Assembly (NCBI RefSeq): GCF_032854445.1
Contig: NC_088295.1
Coordinates: 79,328,028 to 79,392,027, forward strand
Source: Liolophura sinensis
Taxonomy: Eukaryota; Mollusca; Polyplacophora; Chitonida; Chitonidae
Reading direction: 5' to 3'
Length of the DNA stretch: 64,000 nucleotides
This document shows, piece by piece, positions 12,385-23,255 of the stretch. The position numbers and the translations under genes were made by a program. Every line of letters starts with the position of its first letter. Position 1 is the stretch's first letter. The notes under the pieces were generated by a model that was not told the DNA's origin, searched no databases, and was given only the letters and a program-made list of their open reading frames with translations.

Positions 12385-12485
12385 GCTTGAATGCAAACAT
12401 TGAAAGTAATCTTTGTTTTCAGAGGATGTGTATACGAACCACCCTATACGGAAAAAAGGATGCTTCCGTATCAGTTGGGTAACAG
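12385..12485 (-). repeat. Inverted duplicate of about 51.59-51.70 kb
   Basis: The plus strand reads GAGCGCTTGAATGCAAAC, TTGAAAGTAATCT, GTTTTCAGAGGATG, TATACGAACCA and AGTTGGGTAAC. The complement of 51.59-51.70 kb gives the same series. It lies out of order relative to the rest of the inverted unit, which shows a rearrangement or an additional copy. Confidence 0.7.
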
Positions 12486-12551
12486 CCACAGGTATAAAAT
12501 AAAGACACACAAAGGCACCATGAGCTCGCCTTTTAATGTTCATGTTGTGAT

Positions 12552-13140
12552 CTGGTGGCGCAAGCTCGCCACTTGCTGTACACTTTCCAATACAAATACA
12601 TAGTCATCACGAGCTTGCCATTTGCAGTACATATTGTGGTACAGAGATGGGATACACAGGAACCACGAGCTCCCCATCTACTGTGTATATTGTGGTACAG
12701 CGATGGGATACACAGGAACCGTGAGCTTCCCATGTACTGTGTATATGGTGGTGCAGAGATGGGATACAGAGGAACCGTGAGCTCCAAATCTACTGTGTAT
12801 ACTGTGGTACAGCGATGGGATACAGAGGAACCGTGAGCTCCCCATGCACTGTGTATATTGTGGTACAGAGATGGGATACAGAGGAACCGTGAGCTCCAAA
12901 TCTACAGTGTATACTGTGGTACAGCGATGGGATACAGAGGAACCGTAAGATCCAAATCTACTGTGTATATTGTGGTACAGAGATGGGATACAGAGGAACC
13001 GTGAGCTCCCCATCTACTGTGTATACTGTGGTACAGCGATGGGATACAGAGGAACCGTGAGCTCCCCATGTACTGTGTATATTGTGGTACAGAGATGGGA
13101 TACAGAGAAACTGTGAGCTCGCCATTTGCCGTGCATATTC
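12552..13140. repeat. 56-bp minisatellite, about 9 full units
   Basis: Units start at 12608, 12664, 12720, 12776, 12832, 12888, 12944, 13000 and 13056, each 56 bp, with half-units at both ends. The unit contains GTGAGCTCCCCAT, CTGTGTATATTGTGGTACAG and GATGGGATACAGAGGAACC. Two alternating unit subtypes (ACAGCGATG and ACAGAGATG) suggest partial dimer-wise expansion. A single related half-unit lies near 11822-11865. ORFs on both strands are repeat artefacts. Confidence 0.95.
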
Positions 13141-13899
13141 ACGTAAATGTAGCAGAATGTAGTCTTCCTCTTGTCTGTATCAATATTCACGGTTCTTTTC
13201 TCTAATGTGTAAAGCAATAAAAACAAAAGATAATGAGATAAACGTGATTCAAACATTAAATCAAACGTTGTGGTATTAAAATCTCAGCTTGTTAAAGAAC
13301 TGAGGGATATTAATTTTAGCTTTATTTGTTGTGATCTTTAAGTGGCAAAAAGTCCACCATGACAGGATTATTTATGTGTTCAGAAAATCAATGCCGAGAT
13401 GGGTCCTTAGGGGAATCTATGTGAAGAATTTATTACGACTTTCCTAACATGGTTTTTCAGTTTGTGTTGTGCTTTCTCCGGTAAGGTGACATTTAAGATT
13501 CTCTGGATACAATAATACATCGGTATCTTATTGTAACTTATAATAATAAATAATTTTGCTTTGATAACGAACTTGGCAAAATCTCATTTTTACAAGAATG
13601 CAATATAAAACCCTTTTTCCGCTGATGTTATGTGTGTACCGCGCAATAAATATGACAATGTATGCTATGAAACTAATTGCGAAGGTTTAAAAAACACAAA
13701 AAATTAGCGCTCCAAAAACGGCATTAGAATTAATCGCGACAGCAATTTTCAGATCTTCCACGCCTCTCACCCTGAAGTGGTATCGTAAGCGGTATTGTAG
13801 TATCTAACTTAAACAATTATCTCGCAATGTTAAATAAGGTTAGCAAATCTAAAAGGATGCCAATAGTTCAGAATGATTGTTATTTTCTTTAATTATTGT
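13141..13899. other. Unassigned non-coding
   Basis: AT-rich sequence with no gene, RNA or repeat that I can name. Confidence 0.4.
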
Positions 13900-14700
13900 T
13901 TTACGTCGCACTCACTTTTATTTAAGTTATGCTGTTGGGGTCAATGTCCAGAAACCCATGGCAAGTTAAGAAATTCCAAGACTTTCACTTGAAGGAAACA
14001 ATCTAAGGTAGATTCCAACTCATAGCTGTGTTTACAGTTGTTTGAGACAGTACACAAAGCAATCGTCTGTGACATGTTTCAGAGAAGATAAGATCAGGTT
14101 GAGTGAAGGATTATTGTGGCAATATGGCTGATTTACTGAAACACTACCGCTATACAGCTCACAACAGGCAGGATTCTAAATATGGAAAACTATAATTATC
14201 ACAGCCATGGGAAAGACTGAATAAGTCACTGCCAATTTTCTGATGAAAACTTTAATTTCAACCTCTCCATCCTGACCAAAATAAAACATGGATCAAAAAT
14301 GCTTACAGCCGCCATGTTGTACTCATCAGAGCAATCATGAGGTGGATCATTTTAAATCCCATTTGCTTGTTAGGGTCTTCAAATAACAAATGTAAATGTA
14401 TCGCATTCTTCATTTGCAAACAGCATTAATGCCTTAGGCAGCGACTTCTGGTCATTAGTATGAGGAGTGGGTTTTGTTTTTGTAAGAGTAATTGTGACTT
14501 TGATTTCATGGACATATTTGACGCGGTAATTTTCTCCCTGCTGTCGACCATTAAGGAAGAGCTGTCAGCTTGTACGGTTTGTTTCACAGAACGCTCGACA
14601 AAGGTGTGATAGAAACCAAGTTGGTGTTATCATTGTACAACTGCTTAGTAATTTCACCTGACCGGGAGTTACTCTGTTTTCCTGAACGTCAAGAAGATGA
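13900..14700 (-). repeat. Inverted match to 38.0-38.9 and 45.0-45.2 kb
   Basis: The plus strand TTTTACGTCGCACTC, TTATGCTGTTGGGGTCA and CCAGAAACCCATGG is the complement of strings at 38.84-38.91 and 45.16-45.23 kb. Around 14540-14670, GAGCTGTCAGCTTG, TTGTTTCACAGAACGCT, GAAACCAAGTTGGTG, CTGCTTAGTAATTTCACCTGAC is the complement of 38.01-38.11 kb, including the recurring core motif. Confidence 0.65.
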
Positions 14701-15009
14701 ACATCCGATGAGCACGTCAAGAAGTCGTTGATTGGTTGTTAACTCCTTTGCCGCTAAGGCCACTCCATGTTATGAAACTGTTACCTTTTAATTTGAACTG
14801 ATTGAAAGTGAGTGACATCGTCACGCTGGAACACTCCAGTACAATACCTCTGAAGATTAACTAATTGTTTGTTATAAACGGATACTACAGATCATGTCTT
14901 AACTTTTTGTTCACCAGCATCGGGGCATTTAGAACACAAAATATCTCTTTATCACCTGTCTCGTACTGCTAAACATCGGATGTCACCGTTTATGGAAAAA
15001 CGACAAATG

Positions 15010-15201
15010 TATTTATTTTCTTGATTGGCGATTTACGCCGTACTGAAAAATATTAAACTTGTAAGACGGCGACCAGCATTATGGTGAAGGGAATCGTCAG
15101 GGCCGTGTGGAAACTCGCGGTCACCCACAGGTTGGACTTGAACTCAGTGAGAAGCTTCTGGGTCACTGTCTTGCGCTAGCACGCTAACCACGACAGGCCT
15201 T
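15010..15201 (-). mobile_element. S2-type SINE, minus strand, partly deleted
   Basis: The plus strand shows ATTTACGCCGTACTG, CTTGTAAGACGGCGACC, AGCATTATGGTG, CACAGGTTGGACTTGAACTC, CTTGCGCTAGCACGCTAACC: tail, body and tRNA-like head of the S2 SINE in reverse. A matching head fragment sits at the paralogous site 44591-44658, so the insertion predates that duplication. Confidence 0.8.
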
Positions 15202-16464
15202 CTGGAAACGCCAACACTCAAGAGATTGAAATTCCATCTTTTATTTTCAGCTTTCCCTGTAGAGACTGAACAGCATTCCATGTATATTACTGTTATTGAG
15301 CAAAATGGTAGATATCTGTCTCTATTGAAGGGATTTGTAACGATCAGTGTTGTCTTCTCTTGCAAACATTTCGTCTTGTTCAAATTTGTCTCCATGCCAT
15401 TGCAAAAAACGTCAAGTACAGAAAATGTGGGTAAATATGAAAAAGACATAAAGACTGGAAAATTTCAATAAATGGCAATGCATGTTACACATGAAGTGAT
15501 TCAGAACTTAACAATGACTCTGTTGTTAGCCATTGTCGCAGAGAACACTATTGTACAAGGTCCGTGTACAGCAGGATAAAGTGTGGAGCTGTACACAGAC
15601 ACAACAGGCCTACAAGAGATTGCTTCGGGATATGGAAGAACAAGTACGCTGGAAAGCATCATGCAGGCATCTGTGACGATTAATTTCGACAGTGGAAAAT
15701 TCTATATGTGAACTCTATCTTCAACATCATCCACTAATATTTCAGAACAGGGAATCTAATTTAAATCACACGCTTTACTGTTCTTAGCTCAAGATCTCTT
15801 AGAGAAGATGTACGGGTAAGTAATAGATTTAGCGATTCAGGAAATGCATCGGCCTGCAGATTTAGTGCAATGTGTTATCATTTATTGGGCTATAATCATG
15901 CCCTTCCTAAATAATCTTCCATCGCACTGAATCTGATCGGTCTATGATATTGACATAGATCTTGGTCTAGGTCAAAAAATGGCAGTTGTAAGAAAATGAA
16001 GACAACCTTGAGCAACACGAGAGGTCTCTGAAAGAATCCAGCCAATATTTATTATTATTATCACTTCCGAAAACTTCAGGTATCACTCTGCGATAGAGAG
16101 AAACATTAACATAAATCATGGACAACAACAACAATAACATAAATGTAATGTGATACAGTCTTAACAAGGACAACTGCATATAAAGAGATGGAATTTCAAC
16201 CCCTTCAGTTTTGGTGTTTTTACATAATGGTTACTTCCGGTGCTGAGAGTATGATTGATCCTGAGACGATCTTATAAATTTTTTTCCCGAATTTGACAAA
16301 TGCTGGCAAAAAGTTGAGAATTAACTGCATTATCTGATGAACGAGTTCCGACTACAGTTTGATGTGATGATAGTGTTGTGATCGCGGCAAAGAAGTTAAC
16401 ATCCAGTGAGCGTCTTCTTCGTGTCAAACGGAAAAAGACTGACCTGTTGTTAGGTGAAATTACT

Positions 16465-16477
16465 GAGCAGTTTGCTC
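16465..16477 (+). repeat. Recurring core motif, best copy (perfect palindrome)
   Basis: GAGCAGTTTGCTC has 5-bp inverted arms (GAGCA / TGCTC) around GTT. Its context TTACTGAGCAGTTTGCTCAA recurs, with one or a few changes, near 5206, 8745, 14635, 26055, 29902, 32358, 38028, 48962 and 52100. It lies in the wider repeat with ACCAACTTGG, CATTACACAT and CCAGCTGTC. Function unknown; it may only be part of an old transposon. Confidence 0.6.
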
Positions 16478-16751
16478 AACGATAGCACCAACCTGGTTTC
16501 CATTACACATTTCCATTCTGTTAAGCATTCTATGGAGAATATAAAAAAACATACAGGCTGTCAGCTCTTCCTAATGGTTGACAGCTTATGGTTGACAGCT
16601 TAAAGAAAATTAGAGAGTACCAATAAAATGTAGCATTTCTCACACGTAAGACAATACCAACTCTACGTAATAGTGGCCAAGATATCCACAGCTGGAGTAC
16701 GTATAGGGCGTCCCTATTTACGCATTAGTGAACGATGACAGCGGTAACCGT

Positions 16752-17095
16752 TCCGGTGGCCGAATGGCTAGAGCGTCCGCCTCGAAGTCGGGATCAAACC
16801 CGCGTCGTGGCACACCAAAGACTTTAAAAAATGGTACTTACTGCTGCTACATCGGTTGGTATTCAGCAGTGAGAAGTTACAGCAATGAAACAGGACTGCT
16901 TCGCCAGGTGTCAGTATAATGTGACTGGGTGGGGTGTCATATCTGATATTTTTGGCATGATGCTTCACTGGTGGCAGCACTTTAGCGGCATGGACTCACC
17001 CTGTCACAAAAAGACACAATACATATATGTCGGCATATGACTGGAACGGTGTTAAGTGCGAGGTTAACCCCCAAGCATACATCCATACATACGTA
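16752..17095 (+). mobile_element. S3-type tRNA-derived SINE with ATAC/ATCC tail
   Basis: The head is tRNA-like: CCGGTGGCCGAATGGCTAGA (A box) and CGGGATCAAACCCG (B box). The body contains GGTACTTACTGCTG, GGTGTCAGTATAATGTGACT and GTGGCAGCACT. The 3' end reads GTGTTAAGTGCGAGGTTAAC then CCCCAAGC and an (ATAC/ATCC)n tail, matching the S1 tail and the tail of the LINE at 57.4 kb. Pol III-transcribed, non-autonomous. Degenerate in places. Confidence 0.85.
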
Positions 17096-17440
17096 CGACA
17101 GCTCCAAGGCCTTATTGTTGATCACAAACGAAGAAAGTGAATGTATTTACTTCTGTTATAGAAGATCATAACCTGACACGCATACGCCATTAGAATGCAC
17201 GCTAGATGTAGCCCCAGCGACATTGATTGCTCGGCAAACAATTACGCGGAATCCTTAAGAACTACTGATAAATGTTCATTTTATTTTCTGGATGGCAAAG
17301 TTGACATTAAAGTTCCCGCCAGAAAGTTGGATGTAATTTTTTTAATTGGAGAAAATGTCAAGAGTTTTTCACATCCGTGTGCTAAGTTTAGATTTCTACG
17401 TTAGAAGCATGTTTGTTGTCGTCGAAGTGTAGCTTCACTT

Positions 17441-19500
17441 TCCCAGGATATTAAACTAAACAATATATGTATTTCTTTAGGGAAATGAATGTAGATATTG
17501 TCCAGATAATAAAATCTTTAATCAGTCTGAACACACAAAACCAGTTATGAGACACAATGTTTCTGGCGTATACAAAGATTGTAACCAATGTAACCGTGTA
17601 ATGCTTGTATTCTAGAAAACAGACACAAGGATACAGCCAATAAATTATCACGGTGATGAAATAGCATAAACAAACATGTGAGGTTCCAGTGTAACCGGTA
17701 AAATATTAACATCCTCTTGTTCACGTCACAGAACCATGCCCTCGAAATGGACATGCTTCTCTGACTTCTCTAATTACTGTATAATTATTATTAGCAACAT
17801 TGTCAATGGTATCTCAGCCCTGATTGCAGCTCTGTCACTGACCTATTTGCTTACTGTTCTCAGCATAGGTGTGTCTATTTCAACCTAGATGTCAACGAGA
17901 CTGACCCTAACATTCCAATAAACACCCTTGTTATCGTTCGTTGTTTTCCAGGAGTGTTTTCCACGCAGCACTTTTAGAGTTTACGCCATGTTGTACAAGG
18001 CTCTGCTCATTTATTCCATCAATAGTGTTTAGACTAATGGCTTTTTCCTGTAACTTCCGGAAAAGTAGTATACTCTGGACGATTAAGGACTGATATCGAT
18101 ACGGAAAAGTGACAGCAAAAAACTAGAGAGACATCATTAACACTAAACCCCTGACTTCATAATCGAATTACATTACCCTTTATGTAAATTTAATGAGGAA
18201 TCTTTGTAAAGCACCAGTTTTCCACAATGAGTGCTAGAGTGGTAGAGCGACTATTTAAAATAGTTTTGATATTTCCGTAAGCTCAGGCCCTGCCTAACAC
18301 GGACAACTAACCAACCTGTGACAAAATTATGTTCATATACATGTAAATGGATATACAATACAGGGCCAGCATTTCTAAGCACTGTTTCACAGTTCAGTCC
18401 AGCGCAGGTTGAAGACATTCAAATGGACAATGGTGATAATTTCTGGCTTCGCGATTAGCACATGAAGATAGTCTGAGCACCTATCCGTCTTAGTGTCAGT
18501 GCAATTTATTTGCTTGAGGCTTCTTCTCTGGTATCAATATTGAGGTTTTAGAAGCGTTTTTGGTAGGTGTTTTTGTATTTTGTATTTCAAAATGTACTCA
18601 TACATGTAAACACATGTAATACTCCTACGGTGTTCTGACAGAAAGTGACAAAATTTATATTTCGTTAAAGTGACGTTGCAAATACGTGTATGTCGGTATC
18701 TGCTCTGACCGCCAAGAATTTGGGACCATTGTGACACGACACAAGCAATGGTGAGGAAATACAATGGTAGAGATAAACATAAGTTTAGTACTGATGTATA
18801 CAAACAATCCAGTCACAGCGTAAGATGCTTTAATGAGTTTTCTATGGACAATACGCTAGGCAATATAACCGATGGATTGCTCCTGAATATACAGAGAACT
18901 GAAATTCTATATAACTTCTAGAACATACATCAAGCGGCACCAGTGTTTACATCATGGAAAATGAGCTTATAGCCCGCAACACAAAGCTTAAAGCAACCAG
19001 TATAGAGTCACTCTAATTAGATAGGATTTAGATAGGTGTTTTCGTCAAAGTTTGTAAGGAAAATATACACATTTTCAACGCGAAAATCAAATAATGTCTA
19101 GTGACGACTAATAACGCCCCTTGAAGTGTACACGTAAGGCTTTTGACTGTGTCGGTTTGTCAACATGACAGCCCTACTCAAGCTGGACTTCAAACCCATA
19201 CCTATCTACTGGTCTCCGCGAGCAGAACAACAAGTCTATAGCTGATGGAGCATAAACCCTTTATCTTGTCCTTCCCAGACGCATGCGACACAAAACCCTA
19301 TAACCAGAAGACATAGGTGGTACGGCAGGAAATTACGTCTTATTTCCTAGACAACAAGCATCGCAATCTATAGACTGGATATTTTTTTCAAAGCTTAAAA
19401 TATGAATAATGGTCTTATTTTCAGAATTAGTTGTTTGTCCAGACAGAGATGAATAGGCCAGGAAAGAAGGTTAATATGATCAATAACAGAGTAAAAATTC
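17441..19500. other. Unassigned non-coding
   Basis: AT-rich, no domain-bearing ORF. Around 18225-18300 a GAGTGGTAGAGCGAC string recalls a tRNA A box but no B box completes it. ORFs such as 17451-17754 and 18534-18803 (minus) show no recognisable protein. Confidence 0.4.
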
Positions 19501-19719
19501 ATAAACTCGCATATGAAAGTTGAGAACAATTTAAACACGTTAGCGACGCAAGCATTCTTTGCTCCCCAGTCGGATCACATACAGCTAGTGAATTTTTTCG
19601 GCCACAGTCCGCTTGGTGTTAAAGTCATAGCAAAACAGGACGCGTTGTTCAATTGAGGACAGTGTATTTCACTGTACGTAACTGATGGTAGTTAACAAGA
19701 GGTCGGATTTCACTGATTG

Positions 19720-20060
19720 CTTGTGACCATTTGTCACGTATCACACTGTTGTCTGTGTTCAGTGTCCACTGTGTAAATATCTGTGCAAACAGTGTCCAGT
19801 CTGTTCTCCTAGTCACATCAGCGCACTGTGTGGTGTTTGTGACAACAGTATGTGATTTTAGTGTTTGTGATAACGTGTTCATTTTTTTTGTGTTCATGGT
19901 TTTTTGTGTGTTTTTTTTATAAAAAAAGTGCACAGAGTGTGATATTTGTCATATCAGTGTGTGCTTTTTATGACAACATTGTACTGTTCATAATGAGAGT
20001 GACAAACTGCATGGTGTGTTGTGATCGCGGTTTCCAACAGTGTACAGTACATGGTGTTTG
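19720..20060 (+). repeat. GTGT-rich low-complexity stretch
   Basis: Loosely repeated GTGTTTGTGACAACAGT / GTGTTTGTGATAACGTG-like motifs with strong G/T bias on the plus strand. It generates Val/Cys/Phe-rich ORFs that I do not accept as coding. Confidence 0.6.
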
Positions 20061-20320
20061 GGGCAGCAGGCTCCCACTTGTCACCTCAATTCTCCTCGTG
20101 CAGACTGCTATTCAAACCTTCATCTTCATTCAGATCAGCCACCATCTTCGCCACCAGCCGTTCTTGAAAAGGAAGGAGGTGTTCATTTGCGTCGTCTTTT
20201 ATCGAATAGGCAAAGGTTGGAGCTTGAGGTCAAAAGAGTCAGACATGACTGGGTTTTTGTTTTTGTAGTACGATTCCTAGTTCAACTGAAGCTGTTATCC
20301 AACAGAGTTGCCAGGGTCGA
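20040..20320 (+). other. Protein-like fragment of unknown nature
   Basis: One plus frame from 20040 reads as mixed, hydrophilic protein with a Pro/Ser-rich part followed by a basic, helix-prone part (residues like LEKEGGVHLRRLLSNRQRLE). The region is richer in G+C than its surroundings. No domain recognised, no convincing start or splice sites, and another frame is also open, so it may be a relic of a transposon 5' region or chance. Confidence 0.15.
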
Positions 20321-21751
20321 CGCCACTAGACTATTACCCCTTCTGGTGTCTATACAGTTCATAATAATGCAAACAAACGCGAAAAGAATGGAAAGGAATG
20401 TACTGGATTTGAACCCTAGACTGCCAGGAATCATTTACAACTGGTCAAGTACTGAAGACAAGCATACAGATTAGGCGGCTCTGATCTTCTGTTGCTAGCC
20501 AAGGACAAAAGACAGAAGGAATACAATGATGCAGAGCTGATGCTTGTTCCCACTGTAAACTGCATTGAATGATTTCATGTAGTCTAGCACGAAGCTCCAA
20601 TGTTATTTCCATGCGACGGTTTTGTCCAATTTTTCTTGCTTTTTTCTTTTTGGTCATAACATTAAAACAGCACAAAGTTCAAAAATAATTCTTGTAGACT
20701 TGTAATTGTGACGTCAAGGAGCACCAGATGGTGTGTTTGTTTAATGATTTTAAGCAGTTTTAAAAATTGGCCTACTTTTGAGCCAAATTCATTGGTCAGT
20801 TTATAAACTTTTTATAAACAGTTTATAAACATGGGTAGGGCGATCCACTTTAAAGCGGAAAACGAAAAGTTTATCTTTGGTAGAATTAGCTGTATAGCAG
20901 AAGATTTTTTAGCCTATCAAACAAAATTCAAAATGGCCGCTAAGTCACGTTACTGGTAAAGTTGCGTCAAAAGTTTCTTCATATATTCCTCATTAAGACT
21001 CCAAAATTTCTACTTTGACCAGTTTTGGAGGTTTTGCAATTTTACGATTTGACCAAGGATAATAATAATAATAATCATAATAATAATCCAAACCATTTCA
21101 AGAGGTGTCCCGCTATAATACTAGCATGGACCTCTAATGATCGACTTTCTTTTGAAAAAATTACCATTACACAATCTGCTCATAATCTGCCTCTATCACT
21201 TCGATAGGTCATGCCTCGTTTAAAACATTAATGAGCTGCACAGTTGAGGCTAGATGTTATTGCAACAGAAGGTCATCCGAGATAAACAAGGACTTGGGTA
21301 GCCAAGAATTCTGCTATATATCTATTTGAGGTCCTCCGTCAAATGAACCTTGGTTGAACAGTAGGTATAGATAGCTCTTGACTAATTGCCACGTGGGAAG
21401 AGTCTTATTGTTCATTTGTGTAGTAAATCTATTGTTTGTGTCTAGATATGAATGTCCTGATTTCTGCCATATAAACACTACACTGGATAAGAATATAATA
21501 ATAGTAGCTGAGTTTGTAATATCAGTATGGGCCGCATATATTGTAATATCAGTAAGTGGCTATATAACCATGCTTTACCGGGCCCAGGATCTGTATAGTC
21601 ATCTTGTGATTGTGGTCCGCGTACTGGATATCTGAAAAATTGCAATCAAAGCGCAACTGAGATACATACTCGCTTATGAACTAGCATTAAGAATTAGAAA
21701 AGCGTTCTAGCCTAACTAGCATGGTACACAATTTCAGCGCTGGTTTCACTC
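20321..21751. other. Unassigned non-coding
   Basis: No gene recognised. GTTTATAAACT-like palindromic decamers occur around 20798-20830, and a short (AAT)n run lies near 21060-21088. Confidence 0.4.
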
Positions 21752-21763
21752 ATTCGTCCTTGC

Positions 21764-21942
21764 TTCCTTTAATATTGTTGACCAGCCGTACATGGGAAGG
21801 TCTGCCAGTAACCTGCGGATGGTCGTGGGTTTTCCCCGGGCTCTGCCCGGTTTCCACCCACCATAATACTGGCCACCGTCGTATAAGTGAAATATTCTTG
21901 AGTACGGACCAATAAAAGACCAATGAAATAAATAAATAAATA
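21764..21942 (+). mobile_element. S2-type SINE, 5'-truncated, plus strand
   Basis: Sense-orientation body: GGGAAGGTCTGCCAGTAACC, TGCGGATGGTCGTGGGTTT, CGGTTTCCACCCACCATAAT, GGCCACCGTCGTATAAGTG, AATATTCTTGAGTACGG and an (AAAT)n tail. The tRNA-like head is missing or unrecognisable. Confidence 0.9.
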
Positions 21943-21984
21943 TTGTTTACTGCTTCTCTTCATACTTTATACACTTTCTTAGTT

Positions 21985-22205
21985 CTTAAGTGATGTGTGT
22001 TCAACGTCCTTTTAGGAACTGTCCTAGCCGTTACTGACTCCGGACACCCATTTTGGTTGACGGATGGTCCACCAGTCCCAGACATATACGATTGTCCCTG
22101 CATTACCGAAGTGTTTAACCGACGTGTAACTGTTCGGAATAAAGCTATGATTATTGCTGTCTCTCACGGCAGATTCGTCTTAGCCGCCTGCTGTTTACCC
22201 TGACC
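21985..22205 (+). repeat. Dispersed repeat matching 30.94-31.06 kb
   Basis: GTGTTCAACGTCCTTTTAGG, ACTGTCCTAGCC, GACTCCGGACACCC, TTTTGGTTGACGG parallel GTGTTGAACATCGTTTTGGG, ACTGGCCTTGCG, GACCCGGGGCGTCC, TTTTTGTTGGCGG near 30950-31020. Both lie just beside or inside an S2 SINE. The 68-codon ORF here has no recognisable domain. Confidence 0.6.
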
Positions 22206-22473
22206 GTTCTGTGACCTGTCGCACGCAATCCGCTTCCTCAATAATGATATGTTTTCTTCTGTGTCAGACCCGATGCCACGGTGAGCGGGACTACATAGAG
22301 TGGGCAAACACTTGGCACGACTGGTTTAAAGCACCACATGTCTATCCCGCTGTCTTCGTCTAAGCCTGCAGGCTCCCGCCATTCGGCGTGTGCTCTCATA
22401 CAGATGCTGATTTCCCCCTGTCAGCCCCCTACATGGCGCCTACACAGTCTTTCCCCTCATTATTGTTTCTTTA
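22206..22473. other. Unassigned, G+C-richer stretch
   Basis: Noticeably richer in G+C than its surroundings, with no repeat partner found and no coding signal. It may be the rest of the inserted element that begins near 21985. Confidence 0.35.
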
Positions 22474-23228
22474 GGATATAGCTCTGTAGGGCTGTGATTA
22501 CGTATGCTTACATAGCCTTGAACACCTCTGTACTCCCCTGGCTAGCTTTAATACACTACTGCTGGGCACCAAATAATGTGTCTGTCCTTAGTTTTAGTCG
22601 TCTCAGCTATCAGTCCCAGATAGGTGTTCTCATGTTTCATCACTAATAAACCCACACATGTATGAGACTAGTAGAAACTGGATAAATTCTAACTCCAACC
22701 GCCATGTTTGAATACATACTCTTCACATCCCATACTAGGGAGATAACTACTGATATTACTCACAATTAGTATATTTTGTACATCTTCTTTAATCTACTCT
22801 TTAATTGTTTGAGAAATGGATTTATTCATCAATGTTGATTATGGGTTCCCTATACGTCATTACTGGTGAGACTGATCCTAAACAATTATCCAGTGTACGT
22901 GTCAAAAGGCCTAACTTGCCTAATAGTGGCAGAGATAATTGCATACACGATTTGTTTCACTGCGAGGAGTACACATTCAAACATGGCGGATGGAGTAAGG
23001 ATTTATCCAGTTCTATGCTTGTGTGGATTTATTAGTGATGACACATGGGAACACCTACCTGGAGCTCATAGTTCAGACGACTATGACTACGGACAGACAA
23101 ATTATCTGATGCCCATCAGTAGTATATTAAAGCCATCAAGGGACGAATAGAGGTGTTCAAGATAAGCTTATGAAACATGACAGGTCTGTGATAGTATATG
23201 TAATCACAGCCCTACAGAGCTAGTATCT
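22474..23228. repeat. Long foldback: inverted arms of about 260 bp
   Basis: The left arm (22474-22730) and right arm (about 22958-23228) are inverted copies at roughly 80 percent identity. The left arm begins AGCTCTGTAGGGCTGTGATT and continues CTTGAACACCTCT, GCTTTAATACACTACTG, GTCTGTCC, CATCACTAATAAACCCACAC, CCGCCATGTTTGAATAC. The complement of the right arm gives the same series in the same order. The loop is about 228 bp. A small insertion (around 23165-23195) interrupts the right arm. Probably a foldback or long-TIR MITE; the transcript would be a long hairpin. Confidence 0.85.
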
Positions 23229-23255
23229 ATAGTTCCTTGATGATGGAGCACTGTA

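Larger units (their letters stand above)
5150..15840 (-). repeat. Inverted diverged copy of the large duplicated unit
   Basis: Landmarks read on the minus strand correspond to the 42.3-53.6 kb unit: 5160-5265 to about 52.05-52.15 kb; 8640-8960 to 48.76-49.08 kb; 9586-9700 to about 47.15-47.26 kb; 13900-13975 to 45.16-45.23 kb (and 38.84-38.91 kb); 14530-14680 to 38.02-38.11 kb; 15200-15440 to 44.34-44.62 kb; 15640-15700 to about 43.58-43.62 kb; 15770-15835 to 43.43-43.50 kb. The order is largely preserved in inverse, but the 10-13.3 kb part holds inserted or rearranged material. No coding content is recognised. Outer limits are approximate. Confidence 0.6.
15960..17440 (+). repeat. Direct copy of the large unit (fragment)
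   Basis: In order: 16005-16015 (CTTGAGCAACACGA, as near 44427), 16050-16100 (TTATTATCACTTCCGAAAA, as near 25880), 16180-16240 (GATGGAATTTCAACC... as near 44552 and 37565), the core at 16440-16590 (as at 38.02 and 26.05 kb), and 17110-17360 with AGGCCTTATTGT, AATGTATTTAC, GACATTGATTGCTC and CCAGAAAGTTGG (as at 26.31-26.55 and 38.27-38.47 kb). An S3 SINE interrupts it. Non-coding. Confidence 0.75.

Noticed and set aside
12555-13256. Overlapping ORFs of 80-111 codons on both strands
   Set aside because: Products of the 56-bp minisatellite, open only because of the repeat unit.
19852-20474. Two overlapping ORFs of 138 and 144 codons
   Set aside because: They overlap in different frames across a low-complexity GTGT stretch; only a short part (20040-20320) looks protein-like and is listed with low confidence.
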